A stretch of DNA of 5,696 nucleotides, taken from NCBI GenBank assembly GCA_910586755.1, contig CAJUJM010000014.1, positions 1 through 5,696 on the forward strand, in the 5' to 3' direction. Source of the stretch: an uncultured Lachnospiraceae bacterium (GTDB lineage: Bacteria; Bacillota; Clostridia; Lachnospirales; Lachnospiraceae). The number at the start of each line of letters is the position of its first letter. The first letter of the stretch is position 1. Below are positions 5,613 to 5,696 of this stretch, one piece after another. A program made the translations under genes and the position numbers. The notes beneath the pieces are model-generated. The model was not told the origin of the DNA, did no database searches, and was given only the letters and a program-made list of their open reading frames with translations.

Positions 5613-5696
5613 GCAGAAGTGGCGGAATTGGCAGACGCGCACGGTTCAGGTCCGTGTGGTAGCAATACCGTGAGAGTTCAAGTCTCTTCTTCTGCA
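5613..5696 (+). tRNA. tRNA-Leu(CAG)
   Basis: An 84-base class II tRNA ending on the last base of the window. The acceptor stem GCAGAAG/CTTCTGC is perfect, with discriminator A at 5696. The D arm contains AATTGGCAGAC and the T loop is TTCAAGT. The anticodon stem CACGG/CCGTG encloses TTCAGGT, giving anticodon CAG at 5647-5649, which reads CUG. There is a clear variable arm. Whether CCA is encoded, and whether further tRNAs follow in the same transcript, lies beyond the window. Confidence 0.95.

Noticed and set aside
5613..5696. tRNA-Leu(CAG) as an attachment site of an integrated element
   Set aside because: The window stops at the tRNA 3' end and no duplicated tRNA end, integrase or direct repeat is visible inside it.

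Overview
The window carries one tight five-gene operon on the + strand (37-5268), followed by two divergently transcribed leucine tRNA genes (5380-5463 minus, 5613-5696 plus). The family types all point to a Gram-positive anaerobe of the Clostridia, most likely a Lachnospiraceae member: an archaeal-style split glutamate synthase with ferredoxin-type clusters, a short type I glutamine synthetase, an ANTAR regulator with a degenerate receiver, strong purine-rich Shine-Dalgarno sites, textbook TTGACA/TATAAT tRNA promoters, and tRNA genes without encoded CCA. That assignment rests on recalled family resemblance, not on a search.

Operon layout: (1) a class II glutamine amidotransferase (37-1131); (2) an FMN/iron-sulfur glutamate synthase core with an N-terminal 2x[4Fe-4S] ferredoxin domain (1131-2636), overlapping gene 1 by one base; (3) a GXGXG beta-helix protein (2672-3394); (4) a type I glutamine synthetase-like enzyme (3413-4645); (5) an ANTAR RNA-binding regulator (4684-5268). 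Genes 1-3 are the three domains of a bacterial GltB made as separate proteins. Gene 4 would make glutamine from glutamate and ammonium, and genes 1-3 would turn glutamine plus 2-oxoglutarate into two glutamates, giving a GS-GOGAT cycle. No GltD-like FAD/NAD(P)H subunit is present in the window, so electrons may arrive through the ferredoxin domain of gene 2. Gene 5 probably controls the operon by antitermination; the T-rich run just before gene 1 could be the tail of a terminator lying outside the window.

Points worth a second look: the glutamine synthetase has Lys where ordinary GS has the flap Glu that handles ammonium; the ANTAR protein has Asn in place of the phosphoacceptor Asp; the amidotransferase nucleophile Cys sits at residue 13, implying a removed leader peptide; and the cassette resembles the GmaS/MgsABC methylamine set of methylotrophs. 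The two tRNAs are Leu(AAG), with an unusual A34, and Leu(CAG), which together could read the whole CUN box.

The 111-base stretch between the operon and the first tRNA holds two hairpins, the second a convincing terminator for the minus-strand tRNA. The 149-base stretch between the tRNAs holds two back-to-back sigma-A-type promoters. There is no gene-free stretch longer than 300 bases outside RNA genes, and no sign of insertion sequences or CRISPR.
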